From: JANQTF01 sp036835375
GTDB taxonomy: Bacteria > Bacteroidota > Bacteroidia > J057
Assembly (NCBI GenBank): GCA_036835375.1
Contig: DAITMB010000011.1
Location: 1-64,000, forward strand
DNA length: 64,000 bases
Direction: 5' to 3'
Shown: positions 15,866 to 25,584 of the stretch, piece by piece
Position numbering within the stretch: the stretch's first letter is position 1
Layout of the letters: the number at the start of each line of letters is the position of its first letter
The notes under the pieces: model-generated
Seen by the model: only the letters and a program-made list of their open reading frames with translations
The model's database searches: none
Told to the model about the DNA's origin: nothing
Made by a program: the position numbers and the translations under genes

Positions 15866-18800
15866 CTACTCCACTAATGAAAATTTTCCTACAAACTCTT
15901 TTACTTCGCCCTGCTCTGTAAAAACGCGATAGAGATAAATGCCAGGCTTGATGCGGAACCCGCCTTCGTCTCGCAGATCCCATTGCAGCCCTCCGTCGCC
16001 ATCTCGCTCCTCTAGCCGCTGCACCAGCCTGCCAGACACAGAAAACACCTCTATGTGCGCTTGCTGAGTAAGATTGGCAAATCGCACTCCATCAAAATGG
16101 GCATGAGGTCGCGCTGGGTTGGGATAGACGAACACCTCTGACAAATCGTCTTTGTGGCTGGAAAAAGTCGCTGTGTTTCCGGTCTCTCCGATACAGATCT
16201 CAGCAATGGAACACACTTCCTCCACTGAGATGGAGAGAGGATATCCTAATGCACCAAAGCGGGCTTCCTCAATGGTGACATCTATGGCATCAAAATCCTC
16301 TGAGCCCCAAGCGACTCCTACGACACTCCCCACTGGATGAAGCAGGTAATGGGAACTGTCCAGCGCGGAAGCTTCGTCGAGTGGAAAATTGAAGAAAAGC
16401 CGGGCCGTTTTGTCATCCACAATTCGCCAGTGGGTGAGCAAAAGCTCATTGTCCACCTGAGGCTCGTAGTGAAAGTTTGCGATGGAGTAATTGGGGTCAA
16501 GCACCCCTTGCATCGCATCCATAAATGTGGTGTCTGCACGCAGGACATGCCATCCGGGGGCGATGGGCTTGGAGAGCGACAAAATGAGTTTCCTGCCCGG
16601 ACTGCCGCTTGGCAAAATCGCCGTTGGGAGTATATCCTGATCTATCACAAAGCGACCTTTGTCGGCCTCGCGGTCCTGCACTGGCTGTGAAAAATACACT
16701 TCTATCTGCGTCGCAGTCAAGGCAATGACGCTATCGATCCTGGGGCGTTCGTGAGGGGTGAGCAGAATCGCATTGCCAAATCCGCTCGTATCAGGCGAAA
16801 GGGCGGGATTGAGGCTGCGAACCACGAAGAGGTGAGGGAGATCCTCTTGTAATCCTTGATCCAGAAACGAGGTCGGCCCTAGGGGTCCGATCAGTGCTGC
16901 AAGGTTGTTCTGCTCTGGATCGGGCAGTCGCAGGAGCTGATATCCCGTCGCATTGGGTGATGGAAGCCAAGTCAGCTCTACCCGATCGGGTCCCAGCACG
17001 CGTCCACTCAGCGAGGTCACCAGTTGCGGACCTCCGTAAAATACATTTCGCTCAAAGAAAAAAGCCGAATCTCCCCGCCCAAGCGAGAATTCTGCGATCC
17101 CATTGCCATTGAAGTCGCCTATTGCATGATGCGTCTGGATGTTCCCATCCTGATACCAGGAAGCGACATATTCTCCTTGCACATATTCTAGCAGGTAGGT
17201 GCGGGGAAAGGTGGAGAACAGAATTTCATCCGCAGGATCAAGGTCAAGATTGGCGGCGGTGGCAGCACTGTATGTCTTGGATTCGAAGCCAAAGACATAC
17301 TGCTCCCACACTACTTCGATCTGCCCGGCTGCATTTCCATCAAAGATCCTCAAGCGCCAAAATGGCATATCGTATTCTCCGTCAGCATTCTCAAGATCGG
17401 CGGTGTGCACCGCCACAAACCATTCGTCATGGCCATCCCCATCAAAATCTCCCGTCGTGACCAATGTCTCGGCATTGGCCTCTGCAAAGTCGGTCACATC
17501 GGTCAACAACAGCTCAAAGTTATTGCCGCCGCGGTGCTCATACACAATCAAATCCGCATCTGCATCGCCAAAAAGCAACTCCGATCTGCCATCGCCGTTC
17601 GCATCCGCTACCCAGAGTCGTGCAAAGCCCGGCGCGATGTTGCCGGGTGTAGGGTTAGTCAAGGTCGCAATTTGGTTGAATTCGCCATTCCAGCGATAAA
17701 TGAAAAAGTCATTTTCATCGCGAGCCGCCAACTCAGCCTTCCCATCGCCGTCCATGTCAACCATTTCGGCACCATACCGGCCTTTTCCTTCCTCACGCCA
17801 CAGTACTTCTTTAGGAAAATCTGCACCAGCCGCCTTCGTCAACACAAACATGCTGTCGTTCACCGACACGAGCAATTCCTTCGCGCCGTTCTGATTAAGA
17901 TCTGCCACTCCTTTGGGGATCAAGATTCTGCGAAAATCTGAGGAATCCACTGCCCGAAAAAAACTTCCATTGAATTCGTACCACATTAATTTTCCAAAAG
18001 CCAGCGATTCGTTGTACTGACTCATGACCACCTCAAGTTGACCGTCGCCGTCCCAGTCCTGCGCTTCCTCCAAGTATCGGCCCATAGGGATGGGATTTCC
18101 GACGAAGTTGACACCCGTCCTAGGAATGGAGACGGGTTGCCAAACAAATGTCTGAATTGGCGTACTGCCGGAGATACCCGCCAGATTGACCGATTCGATG
18201 TACCATTCGTAGGTTCCCGGACTCAGCTCTCCCTGCTCCAGCAAAAAATCTTCGTTTCGAGTGAACCGATCGGCGGTCTCGCTGCGAAAGATTGATTGAC
18301 CCTGCTGGCGATAGTGCAGGGTATGGCGACCTTGGTCGCTGCTGCGAAAGCGAATCATCCACGCATTGCGGTAGTCTTTCCAAGCCGAGACTGACTCGTA
18401 CACCACGATCTCCGGTGGAGAGGTGTCCCGCACAAAGCGGATGCGATCTTCGACTGTGAATCCATCGGTCTTGTCCAGCCTCAGACGGAGGGTGTATTCT
18501 CCTTCCGCAAGGCTGCGCAAGTCCCACAACGCGAGGGTGTCATTCAACTGTTGATAAGATTGATCCATCAGGATGGGGATCCATGACCCAGCGCCCTCTG
18601 TCCCTTCCTGATACTCCAGGTGATAGGCCAGAAATTCTGGATGGAGCACTGTGCCTGTGATCCAAATCGAGTCGGCAGGGGTGCCGCTATCGTGCTGTGG
18701 CGTGAAGATGGAGACTTCGCTGTTGCCCACGGCGCTGAGCAATCGCTCCATGTTGAGGCGTCCAGCGCCCGTGAAGTGGTCCCATCCTTTCTCACTGACA

Positions 18801-20173
18801 TCATCAGCGGTAGATCGCAGCAGTCCCCGGGCCTGCTCCGGGGTCACGGTCCCACGATGCGCCATGAGCAACCCGACGGCTGCCGACACCATCGGAGCGG
18901 AAAAACTTGTGCCTTGTGTTCGGGTGAATGCCTTGATTTCGCCGGATGACAGCGTGTCGAGGGGCTGTGTCGTGAGAATGCCAGCGGCAGGGCCACACAG
19001 GTCCACCGTGAGCCCATAACTGCTCAGTGGCCAAAAAAATTCACGTCCGGTGTTGGGGTCGTATGTCGTCCCCGAAACCGAGATCACTTCCGCAAATCCT
19101 GAAGGATAGTGAAGGTTGTCCCCTTTGCCGTTTCCGGCAGAACCTACCATCACCACGCCCCGCACATAAGCATACTGGATGGCTGCTTGCATCATCCGTG
19201 AGGGGTAAATGTCGCCAAAACTGAAGTTGAGGATGGAGACACCATTGTCGGTGGCGTAGATGATGGCGCGGGCAATGTCATCGTCCTTGCCAGTGCCATT
19301 TGGGCCAAAAGCCCGCAATATCACCAAGCGACAATCCGGGGCAATCCCCGCACCGCCATATCCATTGTCCATTTTGGCTCCAACCACGCCCGCCACTAGG
19401 GTACCATGTGCGTTGTCGTCGAAGGGATCGGGATCGCCACTCACAAATTCGCCGGTGAAGGGATCGAAGACCTCATCGGCGAAGTCATATCCTATCACAT
19501 CGTCGATAAAGCCGTTGCCGTCATTGTCGATTCCATCAAAGTCCCCCGCTACGCCATTGCGCAATTCGCTGCTGGGCCAAGGGTCAATCCGCCCATTGCC
19601 ATTGGCGTCTTCCGCAGTGTTGATCCAGATTTGCCCCTGAAATTCCGGATGGTGATAGTCGATGCCTGTGTCGAGAATTCCAATCCTCACCTGCGTGGAT
19701 CCTTTGGTGAGATCCCAAGCAGCTTCTGAACGGATGTATTGGTGATACCATTGTCGGCCAATGGAGTCGTCGTTGGGTGTATATTCGATGCTGTGGACAT
19801 TGTAGGACCGGGTCGGCTCCACCGATTCGAAGATCCCGAGCGACCACAAGTAGCTCTCGGGGCTACCTGATAGCAGGCTATCGAAGCGCAAGGTGTACCA
19901 TCGCAGGGCTTCTTCCTCCATGCTGGGTGCTACCCCGCTCGCCGTGAGGGATTGCACTTCGCTCACATGCTCCCAGAGGTCTTCATTCCCCACCAGCGCA
20001 ATAGGCCATATGAGGCTCTGCGGGCCATTTTCCTGGGCTTCGATGAATCGCGATGCCCACTGCGCTTGGCCGGGCTGTAGCAACACATTCCACTGGGATT
20101 GCCCGATGGCTAGGTGGCACCAAAATAGACCAGGTAGAAGACAGATACACCCCCGATGTAGGAAAGCTTTCAT
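15866..20173 (-). CDS. Giant secreted subtilisin-family (S8) protease with FG-GAP repeats and T9SS sorting domain
   Basis: 1,435 residues from the ATG at 20173, where a signal peptide begins (CICLLPGLFWCHLAIGQ). An N-terminal propeptide-like stretch precedes the S8 domain: Asp in VRIGILDTGIDYHH, His in NAHGTLVAGVVGA, oxyanion Asn in GSAGNGKGD, and Ser in QGTSFSAPMVSAAVG. The D-N/D-G-rich inserts (EDANGNGRIDPWP, DFDGIDNDGNGFIDD) look calcium-binding. About 700 to 1000 is a run of FG-GAP/VCBS-like blades (DWDGDGQLEVV, DMDGDGKAELAA, DANGDGRSELLF, DFDGDGHDEWFV). Fibronectin-like segments and a type A sorting domain (VFVYPNPARPHAHF, IKPGIYLYRVF) close the protein. It should be a surface-bound or released protease. 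Confidence 0.9.
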   Translation of the reverse strand: MKAFLHRGCICLLPGLFWCHLAIGQSQWNVLLQPGQAQWASRFIEAQENGPQSLIWPIALVGNEDLWEHVSEVQSLTASGVAPSMEEEALRWYTLRFDSLLSGSPESYLWSLGIFESVEPTRSYNVHSIEYTPNDDSIGRQWYHQYIRSEAAWDLTKGSTQVRIGILDTGIDYHHPEFQGQIWINTAEDANGNGRIDPWPSSELRNGVAGDFDGIDNDGNGFIDDVIGYDFADEVFDPFTGEFVSGDPDPFDDNAHGTLVAGVVGAKMDNGYGGAGIAPDCRLVILRAFGPNGTGKDDDIARAIIYATDNGVSILNFSFGDIYPSRMMQAAIQYAYVRGVVMVGSAGNGKGDNLHYPSGFAEVISVSGTTYDPNTGREFFWPLSSYGLTVDLCGPAAGILTTQPLDTLSSGEIKAFTRTQGTSFSAPMVSAAVGLLMAHRGTVTPEQARGLLRSTADDVSEKGWDHFTGAGRLNMERLLSAVGNSEVSIFTPQHDSGTPADSIWITGTVLHPEFLAYHLEYQEGTEGAGSWIPILMDQSYQQLNDTLALWDLRSLAEGEYTLRLRLDKTDGFTVEDRIRFVRDTSPPEIVVYESVSAWKDYRNAWMIRFRSSDQGRHTLHYRQQGQSIFRSETADRFTRNEDFLLEQGELSPGTYEWYIESVNLAGISGSTPIQTFVWQPVSIPRTGVNFVGNPIPMGRYLEEAQDWDGDGQLEVVMSQYNESLAFGKLMWYEFNGSFFRAVDSSDFRRILIPKGVADLNQNGAKELLVSVNDSMFVLTKAAGADFPKEVLWREEGKGRYGAEMVDMDGDGKAELAARDENDFFIYRWNGEFNQIATLTNPTPGNIAPGFARLWVADANGDGRSELLFGDADADLIVYEHRGGNNFELLLTDVTDFAEANAETLVTTGDFDGDGHDEWFVAVHTADLENADGEYDMPFWRLRIFDGNAAGQIEVVWEQYVFGFESKTYSAATAANLDLDPADEILFSTFPRTYLLEYVQGEYVASWYQDGNIQTHHAIGDFNGNGIAEFSLGRGDSAFFFERNVFYGGPQLVTSLSGRVLGPDRVELTWLPSPNATGYQLLRLPDPEQNNLAALIGPLGPTSFLDQGLQEDLPHLFVVRSLNPALSPDTSGFGNAILLTPHERPRIDSVIALTATQIEVYFSQPVQDREADKGRFVIDQDILPTAILPSGSPGRKLILSLSKPIAPGWHVLRADTTFMDAMQGVLDPNYSIANFHYEPQVDNELLLTHWRIVDDKTARLFFNFPLDEASALDSSHYLLHPVGSVVGVAWGSEDFDAIDVTIEEARFGALGYPLSISVEEVCSIAEICIGETGNTATFSSHKDDLSEVFVYPNPARPHAHFDGVRFANLTQQAHIEVFSVSGRLVQRLEERDGDGGLQWDLRDEGGFRIKPGIYLYRVFTEQGEVKEFVGKFSLVE

Positions 20174-20327
20174 GGGTCGAAACTTACGACTTGAATCCAC
20201 ATTCCTCAAGGTCATTCTATCCCTCTTTGTTTCATGCAGAAGGAAAAATGAGCGCATTGATCATCGGCAGATGAGTTGACTACTTGTACCTTCGGAGGAC
20301 ATGGACCGCATCCGATACATGACCAAG

Positions 20328-20978
20328 TCACTCCGCTGGGATTTTTTCGATTTTCTTAACATTTTCTTGTATCGGCGACACGCTCACGGTGGTGGCCTTT
20401 TCTGTCACAAAGAATAAAAAGCTGCTGTTGCTCCCAATGATCTTCACCGGCACCTGCTCCCCATCGACGAATGTCAGGAGGTGATCCATCTTGAGCTCTC
20501 CTTTTTCGAGCCGATTCTGTAAGCTGCCTCCGCTCCCAAGGGCAAATCCGAGATAAGCGGAAAAGATCACCAAGGCCGGTAGCAAAACCCTCATAATCTG
20601 CATTTTATTCAAGCTGCTCTCGACTTTCTTTTGTCCATGCTTGGCGATGAAATCCGGATCGGTGCTCTGCTTCTTGTAGCGCTCCCTAAAAAAGTTGAAT
20701 GACAGAAATGCGAAGAGGGGAATCGCAAAGATAATTATAGCAAAGACTAAACCTTTTTCCAAGTAAGTGACAGGACTTAGCAGAACATCCAGCAGGTTTG
20801 AATAGCTCAAAATAGTAATATCGAAAAAGCTATAATAGATCGAATCGCTGGCAACCCCCAAAAGGAGCAAGTACAAGTAGCCGATCGAAAAGAAGTCCTG
20901 GATGCTGTATTCTTTGCTCATTAGCTTCGAAATCCAGGAATTCGATGAAAAAGTAGATGAAGTTGTCATTTCAGGCAT
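20328..20978 (-). CDS. Membrane protein of unknown function
   Basis: 216 residues from the ATG at 20978 (another ATG at 20969 is equally possible). Three hydrophobic segments are visible: one near residues 28-50 (SIGYLYLLLLGVAS), one near 75-98 (GLVFAIIIFAIPLFAFLSF) and one near 130-150 (VLLPALVIFSAYLGFALG), separated by a basic loop (FFRERYKKQSTDPDF). The C-terminal ~60 residues are soluble and beta-like (VDGEQVPVKIIGSNSSFLFF). I do not recognise the family. It lies alone between the giant protease and the E1 gene, on the same strand as both. Confidence 0.6.
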   Translation of the reverse strand: MPEMTTSSTFSSNSWISKLMSKEYSIQDFFSIGYLYLLLLGVASDSIYYSFFDITILSYSNLLDVLLSPVTYLEKGLVFAIIIFAIPLFAFLSFNFFRERYKKQSTDPDFIAKHGQKKVESSLNKMQIMRVLLPALVIFSAYLGFALGSGGSLQNRLEKGELKMDHLLTFVDGEQVPVKIIGSNSSFLFFVTEKATTVSVSPIQENVKKIEKIPAE

Positions 20979-21107
20979 GAATGAAGGAGATAGATGAATA
21001 TAGCAAACGGGAAAACAATCAATCAAATCGTGGATAACAAAGTAGTCTCATGATCACGAAAAAACAGTGATAACACAACCGAATGACTCAATTCCCGTCC
21101 GCTCAGA

Positions 21108-23111
21108 TCAATAATCCAGCAGCGCTTGAACTTTCTGCGGGAGACGATCTTTTGACAAGAACGCCTTTTCTAGCGCAGGATGAAAGGGGATGGGTGTGTC
21201 AAGGGAAGCCAATCGCATCACTGGCGCGTCCAAGTGCTCAAAGCAATGCTCCGCCACTTCGGCGGCGACCTCCGCAGCAAAACTTCCTGTGTGGGTTGCC
21301 TCGGAGAGGACCAGACAACGACCTGTCTTGCGTACCGATGCAAACACCGTCTCCCGATCCCAAGGCAAGAGGCTCCGCAAATCGATGACCTCTATCTCGC
21401 CACGATGTTGCTGGGCGACTTCCAGCGCCCAATGTACGCCCAGGCCATAACTCACCAAGGTCAGCGACTCGCCTTCGCACAGCGTAGCAGCTTGCCCGAT
21501 GGGCAGCTCGTAGTAGTTTTCCGGCACGGGACCAGACACGGAGCGATATAGTAATTTGTGTTCAAAAAACAGGACGGGATTGGGATCTGCGAATGCACTG
21601 GCCAGCAGGCCTTTGGCATCGTAGGGAAACGCGGGATACAGCACTTTGAGTCCCGGGACATGCGTAAACCATGCTTCATTGCTCTGGGAGTGAAAAGGTC
21701 CTGCGCCTGCGCCAGCACCTGTGGGCATTCGGATGACGACATTTGCCGCGTGACCCCAGCGATAGTGATTTTTGGCGAGATTGTTCACGATCTGATTGAA
21801 GCCGCAAGAGACAAAATCTGCGAACTGCATTTCTACCATCGCACGCTTACCCGCAAGAGAAAGCCCCATCGCAGCCCCGACGATCGCCGCCTCGCAGATG
21901 GGCGTGTTTCGCACCCTGTCTTTTCCAAATTGCTGGACAAATCCCTCGGTGATCTTGAACACACCGCCATATTCCGCGATGTCTTGCCCCATGAGAACCA
22001 GGTCAGGATATCGCTCCATGGCCTGTCGCATTCCTTCGGAGATGGCATCGATCAGGCGAACATGTCGTTCACCGGGAGCAGGCAATTCAACGCTGAACTT
22101 TTTCACTGGCGCATAGACGTCGTGGACTTCTTGCGCTGGATCTGCTTGCACATCTGGTGCCTCAAATGCAGATTCTACTGCCTGGTTGATTTCTAGCTTA
22201 AACTTTGCCCGAATTCGATCCATCTCCTCTTCCTTCAGAATCTGGCTGTCGCGGAGCCAGTCTTCGTAGCGACGAAGCGGATCTTTTTCTCGCCAGGTGT
22301 CCATCAGTTCTTGAGGCACATACTTCGTGCCCGACGCTTCTTCGTGGCCTCTCATCCGAAAGGTCACACATTCGAGCAGCGCAGGGGTGCGATCTTCCCG
22401 CATTTTCCGCAACAGCGCAGCAGTCACGTGATAGACTTCGAGCAGGTTGTTTCCATCAATGGTGTAGCCGGGAATGCCGTATCCATGCGCTTTGTCCGAA
22501 AGGCGCTCGGCCCGGTATTGCTCAGTGATAGGGGTCGAAAGGCCATAGCCATTTTGCTCCACGACAAAGAGCACGGGGAGATTCCAGACCGCTGCTACGT
22601 TGAGGGCTTCGTGAAATTCGCCTTCGCTGGTGCCGCCATCGCCCGAGAATGCGACAGCGACATACTGATCGTTGTCCAGGTTACTGGCCAGAGCCAAGCC
22701 ATCCGCCACGGGGAGCATTGCCCCCAAGTGAGAAATCATCCCTATGACGCGATCTTCCATTGAGCCAAAGTGGAAGGATCGATCTCGCCCTTTGGTGTAG
22801 CCATCTGGCTTGCCGAGCCATTGGCGCATGAGGCGATCTAAAGGCATTTGGCGCGTGGTAAATACCCCCAAATTTCGATGAAGTGGCAAAATGTAATCTT
22901 TCTGAGAAAGTGCCGCAGTGATGCCCACCGAGACGGCTTCTTGCCCGATGCCCGAAAACCACTTCGATAATCTCCCCTGCCGCAGGAGAATCAGCATTTT
23001 TTCCTCAATCAGGCGTGGATACAGCAGCTTATTGTACAGGGCTAGCAGTTGGTCGTCGCTGAGGTCGCGACGGTCAAAAAGTGAAGAAGCAGGGGTAGCG
23101 GTTACGTTCAT
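21108..23111 (-). CDS. Fused alpha-beta 2-oxoacid dehydrogenase E1 component
   Basis: 667 residues from the ATG at 23111; a TTG three codons upstream is not needed. It decarboxylates a 2-oxoacid with thiamine diphosphate and loads the acyl group on the E2 lipoyl domain. The alpha half (to about 330) has IGQEAVSVG, the thiamine diphosphate motif GDGGTSEGEFHEALN (157-171) and EQNGYG. The beta half (from about 345) has VLMGQDIAEYGGVFK, TPICEAAIVGAAMGLSLAG and RMPTGAGAGAGPFHSQ. This single-chain layout is common in Bacteroidota and fits branched-chain 2-oxoacid dehydrogenase best, although pyruvate cannot be excluded. No E2 or E3 gene is nearby. Confidence 0.88.
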   Translation of the reverse strand: MNVTATPASSLFDRRDLSDDQLLALYNKLLYPRLIEEKMLILLRQGRLSKWFSGIGQEAVSVGITAALSQKDYILPLHRNLGVFTTRQMPLDRLMRQWLGKPDGYTKGRDRSFHFGSMEDRVIGMISHLGAMLPVADGLALASNLDNDQYVAVAFSGDGGTSEGEFHEALNVAAVWNLPVLFVVEQNGYGLSTPITEQYRAERLSDKAHGYGIPGYTIDGNNLLEVYHVTAALLRKMREDRTPALLECVTFRMRGHEEASGTKYVPQELMDTWREKDPLRRYEDWLRDSQILKEEEMDRIRAKFKLEINQAVESAFEAPDVQADPAQEVHDVYAPVKKFSVELPAPGERHVRLIDAISEGMRQAMERYPDLVLMGQDIAEYGGVFKITEGFVQQFGKDRVRNTPICEAAIVGAAMGLSLAGKRAMVEMQFADFVSCGFNQIVNNLAKNHYRWGHAANVVIRMPTGAGAGAGPFHSQSNEAWFTHVPGLKVLYPAFPYDAKGLLASAFADPNPVLFFEHKLLYRSVSGPVPENYYELPIGQAATLCEGESLTLVSYGLGVHWALEVAQQHRGEIEVIDLRSLLPWDRETVFASVRKTGRCLVLSEATHTGSFAAEVAAEVAEHCFEHLDAPVMRLASLDTPIPFHPALEKAFLSKDRLPQKVQALLDY

Positions 23112-23253
23112 ACCGGGCAAATATCAAGGCAGGAATAATCCGAGAAAGATAAAGAAAAGAGGCAGATCCTTTTCTGATTTTTCCGCCTTGAGGCGAAAGG
23201 CGATGGATTTGTTCGTCACGCGACCAGCGCCCTGTTCCACATTTGACCCACAA

Positions 23254-23799
23254 TTAAAGCTTGCCTTGTGCCTGGAGCCACATCACTTTATACACAGCGG
23301 CCACCGTCAGCGAATCCGTGATTCGACCCGCTTCTACTTCTGCGGCCAATTCTTCGAGGGGGATTTTTCGCACGTGAAGCTGCTCCGTCTCTTCAGGTCG
23401 TGCCGCGTGCTGGGTAAATCCGCGGGCGAGGTACACAATGCCCCATTCATCCGACACAGAATTGGACAAGTGCAGTTCCAGCAGTTTTTCATAGTGCGCA
23501 GCCACAAGTCCAGTTTCTTCTAGGAGCTCGCGCCGGGCTGTCTCCAAGGGATCTTCGCCAGCTGGACCTCCCCCTTCCGGGATTTCCCAAGAATACTGAT
23601 CCAGCACATAGCGATACTGGCCCACCATCCACACATGGCCATCTTCGTAGGGAAACACCCCAACAGCTACATTTTTGAAGTGCACCGCCCCATAAATACC
23701 GGGGTTGCCGCTTGGGTTGAGCACTTGATGCTCCTCCACACGTATCCAAGGATTGTCGTACACAATTCGCTTTTCGAGGGTGGTCCAGGGATTTTTCAT
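23254..23799 (-). CDS. Nudix hydrolase, ADP-ribose pyrophosphatase-like
   Basis: 181 residues. The Nudix box runs 76-98: Gly76, Glu82, then RELLEETGL with the metal-binding Glu residues, which fits GX5EX7REUXEEXGU fully. The upstream WEIPEGGG and the N-terminal NPWIRVEEHQVLNPSG are typical of the ADP-ribose/NDP-sugar branch. Family enzymes split ADP-ribose or similar nucleoside diphosphate derivatives into monophosphates. It is on the same strand as the E1 gene but not close enough to suggest coupling. The exact substrate cannot be read from the sequence. Confidence 0.88.
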   Translation of the reverse strand: MKNPWTTLEKRIVYDNPWIRVEEHQVLNPSGNPGIYGAVHFKNVAVGVFPYEDGHVWMVGQYRYVLDQYSWEIPEGGGPAGEDPLETARRELLEETGLVAAHYEKLLELHLSNSVSDEWGIVYLARGFTQHAARPEETEQLHVRKIPLEELAAEVEAGRITDSLTVAAVYKVMWLQAQGKL

Positions 23800-23839
23800 A
23801 CTATTTTCCTGTAAACGCTGCGAAATGAAATCGGGGAAA

Positions 23840-23889
23840 TGGGTGAGCTAAAGGAAATTACTCACCCAAGAGACGACGGAAATTCGTCT
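23840..23889 (-). terminator. Two adjacent dyads after the Na/Pi cotransporter gene
   Basis: TGGGTGAG/CTCACCCA (23840-23847, 23861-23868; 8-bp stem, 13-base loop) and AGACGA/TCGTCT (23871-23876, 23884-23889). They begin right after the stop at 23900 in the direction of transcription. No long T-run follows, so this may be a weak or factor-dependent terminator. Confidence 0.45.
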
Positions 23890-23899
23890 TAGCATCATT

Positions 23900-25084
23900 T
23901 TAACTAAGGAAAATGAGCAGCCCGGGTATCAAAAAGTAGAGCAAGATCAGATATGCCAAGGGGACCAGGCGATTGTCACGCGATTTTTTGCCCAACTCTC
24001 TCGCCAACCGCATCAAAATTCCGCGAATCCAAGGGATTGGATACAGCATCAGACAACCTAAGCAATTAAACAGCAAGTGAAAAAATGCAATGGCGAGTCC
24101 GACTTCGCTGGAAGCATCCAGGAGAATGGCGGCTAGCAAGGCCGTGAAAGTGGTCCCAAGATTCGCACCGAGCAAAAACGCGAAGACCCTTGGCTGAGCA
24201 ATGCTTGCGCTCGAACTCAAAGGAACCATGAGTGAGGTCGTGACAGAACTAGACTGGAGCAATGCAGTAGAGACCAAGCCCGTCAAAAATGCTTGTCTCG
24301 GATGGCCAAAGAGGTATTGGTTCATGCGAGCATTGATTTGGCCGATCACAACCCCTTCAAAACTAGAAATGAGCAGCCTGAGCGCCAATATCAAAGAAAA
24401 CAAACCCAATGGCAGCACCCAGTAGGGATTGCCATCTGCAAAGGACGGCGAGGCAGTGAGATCCACCACCCATCGGGCAAGGGGCCGTGTACTGATATCC
24501 AAAAGCCCGCGCACCGAACTCACCGATTCTGAAGCTGTGTAAATCCAGCCAGCTAGCCCCTCAGACAGGCGTGACAGCCATTGGGTACTTGCTTCGATGG
24601 GAAATAGAATGAGCACCGTGAAGAGATTGAACAATCCGTGCAAACTGGCTGTCATGATGGCCCGACCGAACTCTTTGCGCTGTGTGATCAAGCCTAGAGC
24701 CACAATCAAGCAAGTGATGGATGTCCCGAGATTGGCGCCCATGATGAGTGGCACAGCGGCAGCCATCGGAAGGCTGCTGGTCGCGACCAATCCCACCACC
24801 ATCGTAGTCACAGTAGAAGAACTTTGGATGATCGCCGTGATCAATATGCCTAAGAGCAATGACAAAAACGGGTTGCCAGTGAGGCTGATTAATTGGTCAA
24901 TGGTTCCGCTACCGAAGAGCCGGAAACCCAAGCTCATCCATTCGAGTGCCAGCAAGAAAAGGAGCAGGGTGAAGCCAAATCTCAATCCCCAAACGACATG
25001 CCGCCATCTCGGCTTAGAAGGGCGGGGTTGCTCTTCTTCCTCTTCCTCTCCCACGGTGTAAGTGTGCCTTGTAGGTCTTGACAT
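23900..25084 (-). CDS. Na/Pi cotransporter family protein (NptA/PNaS type)
   Basis: 394 residues. An acidic, Pro-containing N-terminal tail (VGEEEEEEQPRPSKPRW) precedes eight or so membrane helices. The two inverted halves each carry the QSSS signature: AIIQSSSTVTTMVVG in the first and ALLQSSSVTTSLMVPL in the second, with PLIMGANLGTSITC and FLLGANLGTTFTALLAA right after. These repeats define the sodium-dependent phosphate cotransporter family (PF02690). No C-terminal PhoU-like domain is present, so this is the short form. The protein would move phosphate across the inner membrane; direction is not known from sequence. Confidence 0.87.
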   Translation of the reverse strand: MSRPTRHTYTVGEEEEEEQPRPSKPRWRHVVWGLRFGFTLLLFLLALEWMSLGFRLFGSGTIDQLISLTGNPFLSLLLGILITAIIQSSSTVTTMVVGLVATSSLPMAAAVPLIMGANLGTSITCLIVALGLITQRKEFGRAIMTASLHGLFNLFTVLILFPIEASTQWLSRLSEGLAGWIYTASESVSSVRGLLDISTRPLARWVVDLTASPSFADGNPYWVLPLGLFSLILALRLLISSFEGVVIGQINARMNQYLFGHPRQAFLTGLVSTALLQSSSVTTSLMVPLSSSASIAQPRVFAFLLGANLGTTFTALLAAILLDASSEVGLAIAFFHLLFNCLGCLMLYPIPWIRGILMRLARELGKKSRDNRLVPLAYLILLYFLIPGLLIFLS

Positions 25085-25305
25085 GAGCCGACAATATCGT
25101 CTTTTGAATGAATGTCTCGTGATAGAGTCAGGGTTGACAAGCCCCTGTTGCGAGGCTTTCTCTGCTTCTGGTTTCCCAGTTAATTCGGGGGCTGCAAATT
25201 ATCTCCTCTCATGTTACCGAACCATTAAATCAGTAACCATCACCATTGTGCAAGGCTCCGCCATCTTGAAAAAAGATGATTGCGACACTTCAACCTGCCA
25301 CTTCT

Positions 25306-25584
25306 TCAATATTTTTTGAGCATCGAATCTTGGTAGCACCATGCCCAGCGCTCGCCCGGCTCAGCAGATACCACCACCGGATGACCACTCGACCGGGCGT
25401 GGGCAGTCGCATGGCGATTCGGAGAAGAATCGCAACAACGCACCACGCCACACGTGAGACATTGCCTCAAATGAACCCATCGGTCGCCGATTTCGACACA
25501 AGCATCACACACGTAGGGGTGAGCTTTGGGCTGTTGCAACAAGGCGGATTCAAGGTGTTCACACATGGGATGAGAAGCGGACAT
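25306..25584 (-). CDS. Stand-alone UBP-type zinc-finger protein
   Basis: 92 residues, essentially one domain. Cys and His residues are spaced as in the ZnF-UBP fold: MCEHL near the start, VCDACVEIGDRWVHLRQCLTCGVVRCCDSS (in two parts, about 25-54), then NRHATAHARSSGHPVVV with three His, and WAWC near the end. In eukaryotes this domain binds the free C-terminus of ubiquitin. Bacterial single-domain copies are widespread but their partner is unknown. The gene stands alone between the Na/Pi cotransporter and the tRNA region. Confidence 0.85.
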   Translation of the reverse strand: MSASHPMCEHLESALLQQPKAHPYVCDACVEIGDRWVHLRQCLTCGVVRCCDSSPNRHATAHARSSGHPVVVSAEPGERWAWCYQDSMLKKY

